A DNA stretch of 64,000 nt from the NCBI RefSeq assembly GCF_016545825.1, contig NC_052612.1, forward strand, positions 42,143,738 to 42,207,737, written 5' to 3'. The notes below the pieces were generated by a model, which saw only the letters and a program-made list of their open reading frames with translations, ran no database searches and was not told the origin of the DNA. Source of the stretch: Eucalyptus grandis. Its lineage: Eukaryota; Streptophyta; Magnoliopsida; Myrtales; Myrtaceae. The translations under genes and the position numbers were made by a program. Shown in pieces: positions 32,094 through 43,709 of this stretch. The number at the start of each line of letters is the position of its first letter. Within the stretch, counting starts at the first letter, position 1.

Positions 32094-34835
32094 ATGATCA
32101 AGGCTTCGGACCTGTACCACGTGCTGACGGCGGTGGTGCCGCTGTACGTGGCCATGATCCTGGCCTACGGCTCCGTCAAGTGGTGGAAGATCTTCAGCCC
32201 CGACCAATGCTCGGGGATCAATCGCTTCGTGGCCCTCTTCGCCGTCCCCCTCCTATCCTTCCACTTTATCTCCCTCAACAACCCGTACAAGATGAACTAC
32301 CGCTTCATCGCCGCCGATACCCTCCAGAAGCTCATCGTCCTCGCCGTCCTCGCCGTCTGGTCCCGCGTCAGCCGCCGCGGCTCCCTGGAGTGGTCCATCA
32401 CCCTCTTCTCCCTCTCCACCCTCCCCAACACCCTCGTCATGGGCATCCCCTTGCTGCAGGGCATGTACGGCCCCGAGTCCAAGAGCCTCATGGTCCAGAT
32501 CGTCGTCCTCCAGTGCATCATCTGGTACACCCTCATGCTCTTCCTCTTCGAGTACCGGGGCGCCAGGCTCCTCATCGCCGAGCAATTCCCCGACACCGCC
32601 GCCTCCATCATCTCCTTCCGCGTCGACTCCGACATCATCTCCCTCGACGGCAAGGAGCCCCTCCAGACCGAGGCCGCGGTCGGCGACGACGGCAAGCTCC
32701 ACGTCACCGTCCGCAAGTCCACCAGCTCCCGCTCCGAGGTCTTCTCCCGCCGCTCGCACGGCCCCAACTCGGGCCTCTCCCTCACCCCGAGGCCGTCCAA
32801 CCTGACCAATGCCGAGATTTACTCCCTCCAGTCGTCGCGGAACCCGACCCCGCGGGGGTCCAGCTTCAACCACACCGACTTCTACTCCATGGTGAACGGC
32901 AAGGGCATGAGCGGCGTGAGCCCGCGGCAGTCCAACTTCGGGGGCCTGGGCTTCGACGAGGAGAGCGGCGTCCCCCCGGTGTACGGCAACGGGGCGAGGG
33001 CCAATGGCGGCGGAGCGTACCCCGCGCCGCCGAATGCCGGGATTTTCTCACCCGTGGCGGCGGCGGCTGCGAAGAAGAAGGGAGGCGATGGGAAGGACCT
33101 GCACATGTTCGTCTGGAGCTCCAGCGCCTCGCCGGTGTCGGAGGGCGGCCTTCACGTCTTCCGAGGCGGGGGCGACTACGGGAATGAGCTCGGCGTTGGT
33201 GGTGGGGGTGGGGTGGCTCACCAGAAAGGTTCGGCCTTTGTTGACCCCCTTTTTAATGCGGAAATAGTAATTCTTTCAGTCATGTGTTGTGGTTTTGTCT
33301 TTGTCTCTTGGTTGATTGAAAATATGTCGATGCGCGTGTGCAAATGCAACAATTCACTGTGCACTGTCGTTGGAGTTTTGTGTTTTATGGGGGTGGTGGC
33401 GTCAAACTGTATTTGTCCCTTTGAGCCCTCGAATGAGGTCATTGCTCTGCTTTTATGTGTCCGTGTGGGGTTGGCTTGGTTTCTCTCTTTTTTTTTTGTT
33501 TCTTTCCTCTGTTTGGCCGATGTGCTCTGTTTTCTTGTCCCTGCAAGTTGGGCGTGCCTGCTCTGTTTTTCGTTGATAGATTTCATATTTTCGTATTGGT
33601 TTGTCTTGGCCTGCATCATTCGATCGCAAACACAGGATGCTTTTTCTGAAACATTTGTCATTTTCCGCTGTTTGTGTTGAAAAATGAGAACCACCCATGT
33701 TCGTGTTTCTTTCTGCCTTGGTCAGATTATGACGAGTTTGGGAGGGATGAGTTTAGCTTCGGGAACAGGCAGGTCCCGAACGGGGTCGACCGTGATGGGC
33801 CGGTGCTGTCCAAGCTGGGGTCGAGCTCCACGGCGGAGCTCCATCCCAAGGCGGCCGTGGACGGCGAGGCCAAGCCGACTTCCATGCCTCCGGCTAGCGT
33901 GATGACCAGGCTCATCCTCATTATGGTGTGGAGGAAACTCATCAGGAACCCCAACACATACTCCAGTCTCTTTGGCCTCACTTGGTCATTGGTTTCGTGC
34001 AGGTATGTCAAAATTACGGCTTTTAAGCTACCTGAAAAACGCATTGTCTATCGCAGCCAACCTCATTCAGCTAATGAAATCTTTGATGGCATTACTTTCC
34101 AGGTGGAATTTGGCTATGCCGGCCATAATTGGCAAGTCGATTGCTATATTGTCGGATGCAGGTCTTGGGATGGCAATGTTCAGTCTTGGTACGTAATTTC
34201 CATATGCATAGCAACGACTTTTTTTACCGTTAAATCTCGCTGTGTTTGATCACTTGAATTTCGCCTAAACCATAGAAGTGATTGAGTTGATCTTGCAGGT
34301 CTGTTCATGGCATTACAACCGAGGATAATTGCTTGTGGAAACTCGATAGCAGCCTTTTCGATGGCCGTGCGCTTTCTCACTGGTCCGGCTGTCATGGCAG
34401 CCGCATCCATTGCCGTTGGTCTAAAACATAACCTGTTACACATAGCCATCGTGCAGGTCAAAACTCATCTATTTTACCAAGTTCTTGGTCCGAAGAGTCA
34501 CCCTTCAATTTCTTTGGATGACGTTTTATGTTCTTGATCTTCCAGGCTGCTCTTCCCCAAGGAATTGTGCCCTTCGTATTTGCCAAGGAGTACAACGTTC
34601 ATCCGGACATTCTGAGCACAGGGTCTGTTCTCATTTTCTCCCGTTGATCAATTCTGATTCCAGTCATCCAGCTAGTCGAACTCCTCTCCAACCTTGTGTG
34701 TGTATGCACGTGTACGGTTCTATTTGTTGGATCTTGGAATCAACTCTTTCAATGTTTTCGTTTTGCAGGGTCATATTTGGGATGCTAATTGCTCTTCCCA
34801 TCACCCTGGTCTACTACATCTTTCTCCAACTGTGA
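32094..34835 (+). CDS. PIN1-like: PIN auxin efflux carrier, canonical long-loop, PIN1/SoPIN1 type
   Basis: Plasma-membrane exporter giving direction to cell-to-cell auxin flow. Six exons, 32094-33228, 33726-34002, 34103-34188, 34299-34456, 34546-34622 and 34769-34835, make 599 residues with exact phase closure. Residues about 7-155 form the first membrane bundle ([36 protein letters not shown]). Residues 156-440 are a long hydrophilic loop. About 440-599 form the second bundle, ending [15 protein letters not shown]. The loop has kinase-target TPRxS motifs at T231 (TPRPSN) and T252 (TPRGSS), a variant SPRQS at 276-280, and the conserved [15 protein letters not shown]. The NPNTY sorting motif is at 453-457. 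The loop phrases [17 protein letters not shown] and GPVLSKLGS recall the SoPIN1 clade (memory), which Arabidopsis lacks; PIN1 proper is the alternative. Confidence 0.93.
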
Positions 34836-37800
34836 AGACACCCATGCAAGAAAAGCTCTCCGATTGATATGGACTCGAGCTAAAAAAAGATGAAGTGCCT
34901 CCATTGTGACTGGTTTTTCTATTTCTTTTTTTTGGCTTTTGCCCTTCTCATCTAACCAGAAGAAAGCAAACATCGGACAAGAATCCAAGGAGGAGGAGGA
35001 GGAGAAAGACGGTTGACAGAGTTAAAGGAGGTGGTCTTTTTGCAGAGCAAAAGAGGTGGATGAGTCCATGGGACATCATTAGGCTTAGGACTAATTTTTC
35101 TTTTTTGGGGCCTTTTTGTTGATCTCGACTTGAAAATCTCCCTTTCTCTCTCTGATCTTTTCGTGAACCTGGGGCTGTGTTCTTTTTGATGAAGAAAAGT
35201 GAAAAAGATTGTTCATGGTCGGAGCTTTAACTTTCTGCGCTTTCCCGTTGAGAGATAGGAATTGATCCCGAGCTGCGTGAGCTGTGACCAGCTAAAATGC
35301 CATAATGCCTCGGCTGGTCTAATGATAAGAGCTATATAAGCTTTAGCCGTATCCTTTTGCAACTGTAAAAAGACGGCGAATCCTGACACAAATGTTGGCT
35401 CTTTACCGAGCACAGACGGACGCGCATCGATGAGAAACACCGAGCTTTACAAAAATCCCCTGAAATCGACGCATCCCAAAATTCGACAGAGTAAATTGAA
35501 AAACAAAAAGGGTAACTTTCCGGGGTACCAAGTGATGGGTATTTTTTCTCCAAAAAAAAAAAAAAGTGATGGGTATTTCGGATTTTTTAAAAAACCGGTC
35601 CCTTTTAAGATATTATTTTAACTTTTTGTAAACTTAATGAGATTACCATGGTCTTCTGCAGAAGACGGCTTTGCTTATCTGTCGTTTGCGGTAATGTTCC
35701 CAAGAGATTTCTGAGATCACTCGGGGAGAGATACGATGCCATTTCATCCGGCGAAGGCTGCGAGTGGTCCTGGAGGTATCAAAGTTAGGTTTTAGGACAA
35801 GAACAAGGTACAGAAAGAAACATAAATGAATTGACGGGACTTTGGGCAAATGGAGAACCGAAGGGAAATAAAAGAAGAGAAAGGATTGATGATGATGCCC
35901 CATCATTTCCCTCCCCCATCAAAAGCCGTATCGTCCGCCAAACCCTGCTGAATCTCGGGGCAATGGCCACGGCCTACTGCATTAAAAAATACTCATCCGT
36001 GCCAAAACATACCTGCGGAGTGTTTGTCAACATGCCCCACCGAAGTTGCCCAATGCCATCTTTATGAGCAAAGCGCCACTACTCTCAATCAAAGCAGACA
36101 AATGGCCCCTGTCCCTCCGCTTTCCCCCCCTTAGTTTAATCCGGTCGTGTCCCGAATGCATCCCACCATCTCTTTTCTTAAAACCTCCCCGGTTCGCAAA
36201 GCGCGCACCACACCACCTGGACATTTCATAAGCAGAAAACAGTGCCATAAAGCGTGAAGTGACCGCATAAACCTGGTGTTATCGCCAGCTTTTTCCGTGT
36301 CTGCAAACTCAAAGGAGGCGGGGCCAAGAACAAATGTGCGGCACATGAACCACTGATAAGTCACTAACCATAGAGCTTAGCCTTTATGGGGTGGTTTTGA
36401 TTCATTTTTTTTCAGCTCAAAAGCATTGTACTTGCTCCTCCTTGGGTGCGACCAAAATAGAGAAAACGTCGGCTCACTCATGGATCATGGTCGGGTGACC
36501 CATGTGACCTGTATTAACATTAAGGGGGCCTTTCATTGTTTAATCCCCATCACTAGTTGTAAAGGTATGATGGGAGCACTCCTAATGCCCAAACAAAGGG
36601 CAAATGAATAGGCTAGCAGATGGGTTTGGTCCGAATTGTATATCACCTCCCTCGCGAGTTTTATTTCTTGCTTTTCGGCTCGCTGAGCAATGAAAAGTTC
36701 CCATCGGTTTCTTTATGCTCTTTCTGAATAAGAAAAGACGCGACTCAATGAGATTTAACGATAGGGAATGAACGTGAAAGGCTTGATGACATCAGGAGGA
36801 TGAGCAGATGGCGTTGCATTGGTTGATTTTACAAGTTTTGGAATCTAGGAGCTAAATGGTTAACGACAAATTTGTTGAAGCAAAGCTAGTTATGAGTATG
36901 TGGTATTCCATTAGAGGTGATACTTATCCTATTTTATGCATGCATACGTGATGGACGGTATACAATATTGATTGATTACTCAGAACTCCTAATATCCAAC
37001 ATCAGTCCCTATGGATTACAATCAGACCGAAGTTAGAATTGGCACCATCTACAGTGATTAATGCTACGACAGAGGAGGACTAGAGTATAATTGGATCGTT
37101 GAACGACGCTGGATTAGTCGATCGTTATCATTTGCATCTTGTGATTGGAAAAATGGAAAAACACACACAATACAAATGAACAATTTATTACATATCCTTA
37201 CCAAAAAAAAATAAAAAATTATTACATATGGACCAAGACTCAGAAAGTACAATTGGGCTTGAGCCAACCACTAGTCAGCACACAAAAGGACGACAGCCTC
37301 AATGGGCCTTGAAGCCCCATTTGGACCTTCACGGATGATGCTTCAGCCCGGATCTCTGCATTAGTAGTCAACCCATTTGAACCTTTCGCTAAACGGACAT
37401 ACTGGCAAATCGAGCAGATAAGCAAGTGGCAAACATGTCTATTTTGAAAAGTATTGCATGAACCTGGTATGGATGATAAGCCCAATGGATCTCAATCGTT
37501 GGATGACGTGGATCCCACGTGGAAACATGTCTATTTTGAAAAATTATTATATGCTCCGGGAGAACATGAATCCAGTGAATTTTGACCGCCGAATTGCATG
37601 GTCACCATGAGAGATCCATATCTTAAAACTGAGATTTATTAGACTGATACACACCTAGTTCATGCAACAAACTAAATCTGAATAGTCGCCAATGACTAAA
37701 AAGCCCTTGACTGGGGATGGGGCATGAGGCGCAATGGCCAGCACCCCCTCGTAACAAGTCGCAAACGAGGCAAAATTTTCTTGGAAAAGAAGGGGCGAAA

Positions 37801-37859
37801 AGCAAGGATTGGGTGGAGAGGAGCAGGGACGGTATTCACCTTGCCCGCAGAAATTACCA
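34836..37859. other. 3' flank of PIN and spacer
   Basis: The first few hundred bases should be the PIN 3' untranslated region. No gene is supported beyond it; open frames are short and without motifs. Confidence 0.55.
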
Positions 37860-38391
37860 AAAAGTCATAAACACATTGTATTTTTGTCAGTTCAATCTAA
37901 AGCTTCTCAATTGTGCTAGTTTAATCCTAAGACATTTCACATTTTGCCAATTAAGTTAATCTGACCACTTTTAAATGGAAATTATTAATTTAGATTCTGA
38001 TTATCCTATGTGACATGACCAGCGCAAATGTTGATATTTATATAATATTTTTATGGATTTTTTCATTTTTTTTTTAGAGTTGGCAAGGGTCACTGACCAA
38101 CCCTTGCTAGCCACAAGCAAGGGTCGAGATGCAACACACTCTCCAAATATAGGCGAGGGGATGTGCATCCTTGCTTTGGTTAGCAAGGGCATCATAGCCC
38201 TCATCAGGGCCCTCCCTAGCCACAGTGGGGGCTTATGAGTCCTTTACTAGTGGTTGGTGATTTTCATCAATCCTCAATTCATTAAAAAAAAAACAAAGAA
38301 AAGAAAATAAGCCAAAAAAATACCAAAATTTCAAAAAAAATATATTAAAAAATGTTCACCTTATACTAGTCATTTCACATAAGATTACCAA

Positions 38392-40029
38392 TAGGGGTGA
38401 TCGGTTCCCGGTTCGGTCCGGTTCCACCCAAAGAACCAGGGAACCGGACCGGGAGGACCAGTTCCCACTTTTACGGGCCAGTGGACCGGACCGATTGGTC
38501 TTGGAACCAGAAACCAGGACCGACCAACCGGTCAGTCAGTCCGGTTCCAATGAACCATCACTTGTTTCATTTCATAAACCTCGGAGGATTGTCCCGAATC
38601 AATGAATCAATTGACAATTAAAATTTTCACAACTTGTGGAGAAAGAGAAAATGTACCAATTTTGACGATGGAAAGGCATTTGAGTGTTGAGCAAGGCCCA
38701 AGGCAAGGTTGTGAGAGGGGAAGGTGTTGACGTCAAGGCTTAAGCAACTTGATCGAAGCTAGGCATGAGGCGAGTTGCGACTACGGGAGGAGGCTGCGAC
38801 TTGCGCTACATGCTTCGCATGACCTATCAGCAGACCCATTTAGAGACTAAACAACCAAGCAAACTCCAATGAGACCGCCACACCTATATCAAGTGAGATC
38901 ATACTGAAACAAACGCTACAAAAAGACAGCGATCTACAACCGGCGAAAGTGAAGCCGAGAAACGCACCTATGTCAATCGGGAGGCAAACGTCACTCCAAA
39001 GAGCGAGGAATGCACGGATCTCGGGCAAAGCATAAGAGGAAGAGAGCCAAGCGTAAATGTGCGGACCTCGGGCGGAGCAAAGGAGGAAGAGCCAAGCGTC
39101 GGAGCGAGCGAGGCGTCAAGGTGAGGCACTGGCCAAGCATTAGAGCGAGCGAGGCGTCGGGGCGAGGAGCTTGAAGGAGGAAGAGAGCCGAGTGTCCGAG
39201 CAAGCGCGGTATGAGGCGAGACCTCGCGGATAGGTGCTCGGAGGAGGAAGAGAGCCGAGCGTCGAGTGAGCGAGGAGTGAAGCGAGGCATCGGGGCAAGG
39301 CGCTCGGAGGAGGGAGAGAGCCGAGCATCCGAGGGGAGCGAGGTGTGAGGCGAGACGTTGCGGCGAGGCACTTGGAGGAGGAAGAGAGCTAAGCGTCCGG
39401 GGAGCAAGGTGTGAGGCGAGACGTTGCGATGAGGCACTCGGAGGAAGAGAGCCGAGCATCGCACGAGTGAGACGGGAGGTGAGGCGTTGGGGCGAGGCGT
39501 CCAGCGAGCAAGAGGGAGGGGTTACGGTTTTGAGAGGGAAAGGCAAAGTGAGAATTGCCGCCAAAATTGTATTGTAAAATTTGGGAAAATGGAAGTTGAT
39601 GTGATGGCTACTGTAGATTAGAGTAGAAACTAAATAAAAGAAGGAGCGGTTAGGCTTACGAGAGAGGGAAAGGGAAAGTGAGAGTTGCAAAATTTGAAAA
39701 AAGGAAATATGATGTGATGGTTACTGTTGTAGATAGGTTCAGAAACTTAAAAAAGGGGAGGGATTAGCTTAAGAGTTATAAGAGGAAAAATGAATATGGG
39801 GATGGGTACTGCAGATTAGTTTATAAACTAAAAATAAATAAATATATATAAATGGTCGGTCAGGTCGGTCCGGTTCCGACCCGAAACCGGAACCGGACCA
39901 GCCGGTCACCGGTTCCAAAAATAGGAACACGAGACCGGACCGAGACCCTCTAGAACCGCCCGAAACCGACGGTCGTCCCAGGTCCGGGTCTTCCCGTTCG
40001 GTTCGGGCGGTTTTAGTTGCACACCCCTA
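38392..40029. mobile_element. hAT-like non-autonomous transposon with 8-bp target-site duplication
   Basis: Ends TAGGGGTGATCGG and (inverted) TAGGGGTGTGCAA are terminal repeats. The flanks ATTACCAA (38384-38391) and ATTATCAA (40030-40037) are an 8-bp duplication with one mismatch, the hAT hallmark. Subterminal blocks rich in CGGTTCCGG/ACCGGACCGG lie at both ends (38400-38550 and 39855-40010) in inverted orientation. The 1638-bp interior holds a GAGCGAGGCG minisatellite and about three degenerate copies of a 120-bp AT-rich unit (39524-39835). There is no transposase. A 240-codon minus frame across it is repeat-driven. Confidence 0.85.
39170..39480. repeat. 62-68 bp minisatellite inside the hAT-like element
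   Basis: AGAGCCGAGCGTC-like phrases recur at about 39184, 39249, 39316, 39385 and 39448, with GAGCGAG, GAGGCGAG and CTCGGAGGAGGAAG between them. Copies differ by small indels. Confidence 0.75.
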
Positions 40030-40726
40030 ATTATCAACATCCACATTAACAATTTTCAGTTATTATTGGCCGGATGAACTTAATTGACAAAATGTAAAAA
40101 AAGTTCAGGACTAGATTGTCATGATTGAAAGGTTTAGGGCTCATTTGGTACCAGTATAATAGGTTTAGAATTTTTTTTGGGTAATTGTCCCAAGCTTGCC
40201 TTGCCATGTTAATCGGTCCTACTATAAACTAAGTTTTATACAATAATATATCTTATACGTATTTCAATTTTAATGTAATGGCTTAAGACTTTCATTTTAA
40301 AAATTATTACATGCTTACTTAAGAGGTGAAGAGGAGAAGATTCGTTTTATAAAAACTAGGCTAGCTCGTACTTTTGTTGTTGTTCAACTTAGGGAATTCA
40401 CGTGCAAGCACAAGCCCGGCTTTTATACGAGAGTCAAGCTTGTCGTTCAGCTTAGGGTTGTTTCTATGGGTTCCACCTTCACCTTTGTTTTATATTGACT
40501 ACTCGGAGAAGATTAGAGCTGGTTTGACTACGTGAAACCCACTCCTAAGGCTCAGGCCGTTTTTTAAAATTTATCCACAAGACCATTCTTTCTTGTGGAA
40601 AGTTGTCAAGTCAGATGGCTAACAATAAAGAGATTATGTGCTCTGGGATAAAAAGATTCTATACCTAGAGCAGCCTCGCGAGGCGCCGATAGCCCTAGTA
40701 GACATAACCGCCCCGCCCCCACCCTG

Positions 40727-40750
40727 CCCCGGCCCCGGCCCCGGCCCCGC
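40727..40750. repeat. Four-copy CCCCGG hexanucleotide, G4-capable on the minus strand
   Basis: CCCCGG repeats about four times, so the minus strand has four runs of four G separated by CC. That can in principle fold into a G-quadruplex. It lies in a short GC-rich patch (40680-40815). Confidence 0.6.
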
Positions 40751-40833
40751 ACAGGGATGAGCCGGTGGCGGGGCATGTCTGCATTCTGTAGGGCAGGGAC
40801 CGGGGCCGTGACCCCCCAGTCAGAGAGGGACCA

Positions 40834-41166
40834 TTGGAAGGGGAATTCGTGAACCGTTCTCATCCTCTTGGCTTTCCCGAACGATGCTTCCATACGCCTT
40901 TTTTCGTAAGGACAAGTAATTTCGCTCTAAACTTTCATGCTTCAGATAATTTCGTGTTTGAGCCCATTGACGGTTTTTTTGCCACTTTTCTGAATACTTA
41001 CGCACGAAAGGCGAACTCCTCGTTGAAGGAGACTTACGCCCGATTAGGCATTTTCCCATCCAAATTTGACTTATTGTTTATCGCTCTAAGTCTTTATTAT
41101 TTTCCCAATCCGTGCATTGTGCGGTCATCCGAGCGTCATCGAGGTACGCTTCGGGAAAACTGTTAG
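40834..41166 (+). other. Unassigned 110-codon open frame, possibly inserted organellar DNA
   Basis: The frame runs from MEGEFVNRSHPLGF to HRGTLRENC, with a low-repeat, protein-like stretch at residues about 25-95 (LGIFPSKFDLLFIALSLYYF). Base composition (40818-41240) differs from the flanks and is followed by a GGGCCGAATGCTCAG-type GC patch. It has the look of plant mitochondrial DNA, but I cannot name a matching gene. Chance remains possible. Confidence 0.25.
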
Positions 41167-42234
41167 GCTCGAAGGTGGGCCGAATGCTCAGTGTTCAGAC
41201 CGGCCCCCCACCTTTCCCCCGGTCCCAACAGTGGGCATTTAGCTCTCTCTTGGTCTGAACAATGCACATTAGTTTTTCAAACATAGCTCACGAGGTCTGT
41301 TCTGAGCTTCATATTGAGGTCCATGTATTAATTTTACCCAACACGGCTCGGATTACAATTTTTCTTTTTGTTTACGTGTACTTATTTTTTAAATTATTAT
41401 CATCACCATAATTGATTTATTTAATTTATTGATTACGCACTTACATATGGACATTTCGAATTACATGATTACGAATTAAACGGGTCGTAAAATGTTGCAC
41501 GAATCAATATTCAGCTAAAAAAAAGAAAAGGTATCGATAGCAGGCATTAGGTAAAACTAGTGTAACCAAATCCTCGAATCCTCGAATCAGAATTAAGGTG
41601 ACGTCTCAAGCTCTCAACTTTTAAAGGTCATAGCATAGGTTAATGATGACTATAATCTCATTCAATAATGATACACAGGAGACATGACTACGGCCGATAA
41701 TGCTTGGAAGAGGGTGTTCGAAACATAAGAGTCATCTCATAAGAGGATTATATCATCCTGTCTAGTGCTATGTCAAATTCATCCCGAGGTTTGTCTTAGT
41801 GAGTTGTGATATTAGGGTTGTCGTGACAATAATGTCATGCAGAAAAAAAAGGCATTTACTCGGTGAGTCAAGTCATCAGCTATTGATTCTGGTCTATGGA
41901 TGGTAATAATTAGGTAAGCACCGATTTAACTCAATGGGAAAAACGAAAGCACTTTATCTGTGGAAATTCTTTATCTAGAAAACGACGTAAAAAAAGAAAA
42001 AGAAGAAGGCTAAATTAATTATTCACAGATAAATAAACACCCCCACTGCAGACAAAAAGAAAAGCCAACCACCGAAAGCACTTTGCGAAACACCACTTTC
42101 GCTTCCTCCATCATTCGCACTCTCTCCTCTATCCTTTTTGTCCTCCTTCTCCTTCTTCAGTCAAACGCGCATCAAAGATCAAACCATAGCCACCACCACC
42201 ACCACCACCACCGCCACCACCGCTCGAAGCCGTC
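41167..42234. other. Spacer and promoter region of the bHLH gene
   Basis: No gene is supported. The last 200 bases are CT-rich and include a CAC trinucleotide run (about 42192-42214), fitting a 5' leader. Confidence 0.5.
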
Positions 42235-43709
42235 ATGCAGCCGGAGAGCTCACCGGAGGGCCCTTCCCTCTACCAGCTCCTCGCAGGAGCCGGCCTCATC
42301 AACGTCGGGTCCTACGGCGGCGGCTTCCCGGTGAGCTGCGAGCAGCACCAGCTCCTTCCCCCCGGGGGGCTCCTCCAGCAGAGCTTCTGCAGCAGCTCCT
42401 CGAACTTCAGCTACGGCCCCTTCGACGCCTCCGCGAACTTCCTCTCGGACTCCGGGGCCCCCGAGGACCGGACGATCGCCGCGCTGAAGAATCACAAGGA
42501 GGCCGAGAAGAGGCGGAGGGCTCGGATCAACTCGCACCTCGATAAGCTCAGGAGTCTCCTCCCTTGCAACTCCAAGGTATATGATTCACGTAATAAGCAT
42601 CGGAATGCTATTTTTGTTAGCAACGTCACGTCTTTTGCCCCCCCTCATTCGGCTGCAATTACAATCGCGAATGAGATGTTTCGAGATGTCGTCCGATGAA
42701 CTGGGGACGACCCTCGAGGGTTCCTGTCCAATCGGTTCTGTCCATCGTGTTCCCCGAGAGTCGGGAATTCGAGTCCGTGCAACGCCATAAGAAGTGAGGG
42801 GGCTCTAAGCTTTACTTCCCGGGAGGCCTCAAGTGTGAAAACCCGCACTGGTTGACCGGCGTATATGCTTCGCTTGACACGCCGCGAAATTGAATTCCTC
42901 TCGTTTGATCAGGCTAAGTCAAGAAAAGCAACCTTGGAATAGTTTTTGTCCATCTTTTTTTCTTCCTTACTTTTCTTTTTTTCTCTTTCCCTCAATTTCT
43001 TTGCTGAGCCATGTTGCTAAGCTAGCAACTTCTTTTACGCATTTTGATTCCGAGACTTTGGACCCGCGTGCGTGCGACCCTTTTCAGCTTTTCTGAATAT
43101 TAAACCTCTCTCGACACTGGACACTCTGTCTGGAAGAAAAAGGAGATTGCGAAGACTTCTGTGTGTTAGGGTTACTGTATGCTCGGCCAAGTCAGCTGAA
43201 GCTTTTTAGCCCTTAGGGTTTTTTCCAAGCATGCACATTGGCCTCACTCTGATCGTTTCTTTCTCTCTCTCTCCCTTCTTCAGACTGATAAAGCCACGCT
43301 GCTTGCGATGGTCGTCCAACGCGTGAGGGAACTGAAACAGCAGGCGTCTGACATAACTGCGCTCGACATGTTCCCTTCGGAGTCCGATGAGATCTCGGTT
43401 CTCTCCAGCGACTGTTCGAGCGATGGCAAGCTCATATTCAAGGCCTCCTTGTGCTGCGAGGATCGGTCCGATCTCCTGCCCGACCTGATCGAGATCCTGA
43501 AATCCCTCCACCTGAAGGTCCAGAAAGCGGAGATGGCGACCCTCGGAGGGAGAGTCCGTAATGTCCTCGTCGTGGCCGCCGACAAGGATCACAGCGTCGA
43601 GTCTATTCATTTCCTGCAAAACGCACTGAAGTCGCTGCTCGAGCGATCAAGCTCTGCCGAGAGGTCGAAGAGGAGGCGCGTGCTGGACCGTAAAATCATC
43701 ATGTCATGA
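42235..43709 (+). CDS. bHLH106-like: bHLH transcription factor, bHLH106/107 type
   Basis: Nuclear DNA-binding regulator. Two exons, 42235-42576 and 43284-43709, joined in phase 0, give 255 residues. The bHLH domain (about 84-134) has basic region NHKEAEKRRRARIN with His87, Glu91 and Arg95, the residues that read E-box/G-box CANNTG sites, then SHLDKLRSLLPCNSK, the loop and TLLAMVVQRVRELKQQ. The intron falls right after the first helix (NSK/TDK), as in this subfamily. A C-terminal ACT-like fold (about 150-235) carries RNVLVVAADK and FLQNALKSLLERSS, and a basic KRRRVLD tail follows. The N-terminus is Gly/Ser/Gln-rich and low in conservation. By memory this arrangement matches Arabidopsis bHLH106/107 closely (salt-stress linked). 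The upstream frame from 42083 is shifted and not part of it. Confidence 0.93.

Larger units (their letters stand above)
37860..40147. mobile_element. Older foldback element, split by a hAT-like insertion
   Basis: The left arm CATTTTGCCAATTAAGTTAATC (about 37938-37960), preceded by TTAATCCTAAGACATTTCA, is mirrored by the right arm GATGAACTTAATTGACAAAATG (about 40073-40094), followed by GTTCAGGACTAG and GGTTTAGGGCTC. The arms flank the 1.64-kb inner element. A GGCAAGGGT/AGCAAGGG-rich segment at 38080-38220 probably belongs to the outer element. No coding capacity. Confidence 0.65.

Noticed and set aside
32253..32873. 206-codon minus-strand frame
   Set aside because: Shadow of the PIN exon; Gly/Asp/Glu-rich composition mirrors third-position GC bias.
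31418..33187. 589-codon plus-strand open frame
   Set aside because: It overlaps the PIN first exon in another frame. Its protein is an Arg/Pro-rich artefact of the GC-rich codons plus CT-repeat leader, while the PIN frame is unmistakable.
33229..33680. Continuation of the PIN frame beyond the first exon
   Set aside because: It reads through intron 1. The donor AAAG/GTTCGG and acceptor TTGGTCAG/ATTATG restore the PIN loop sequence DYDEFGRDE.
38968..39690. 240-codon minus-strand frame rich in Ser, Leu, Pro and Arg
   Set aside because: It is produced by the minisatellite inside the hAT-like element; the protein merely repeats the DNA unit.
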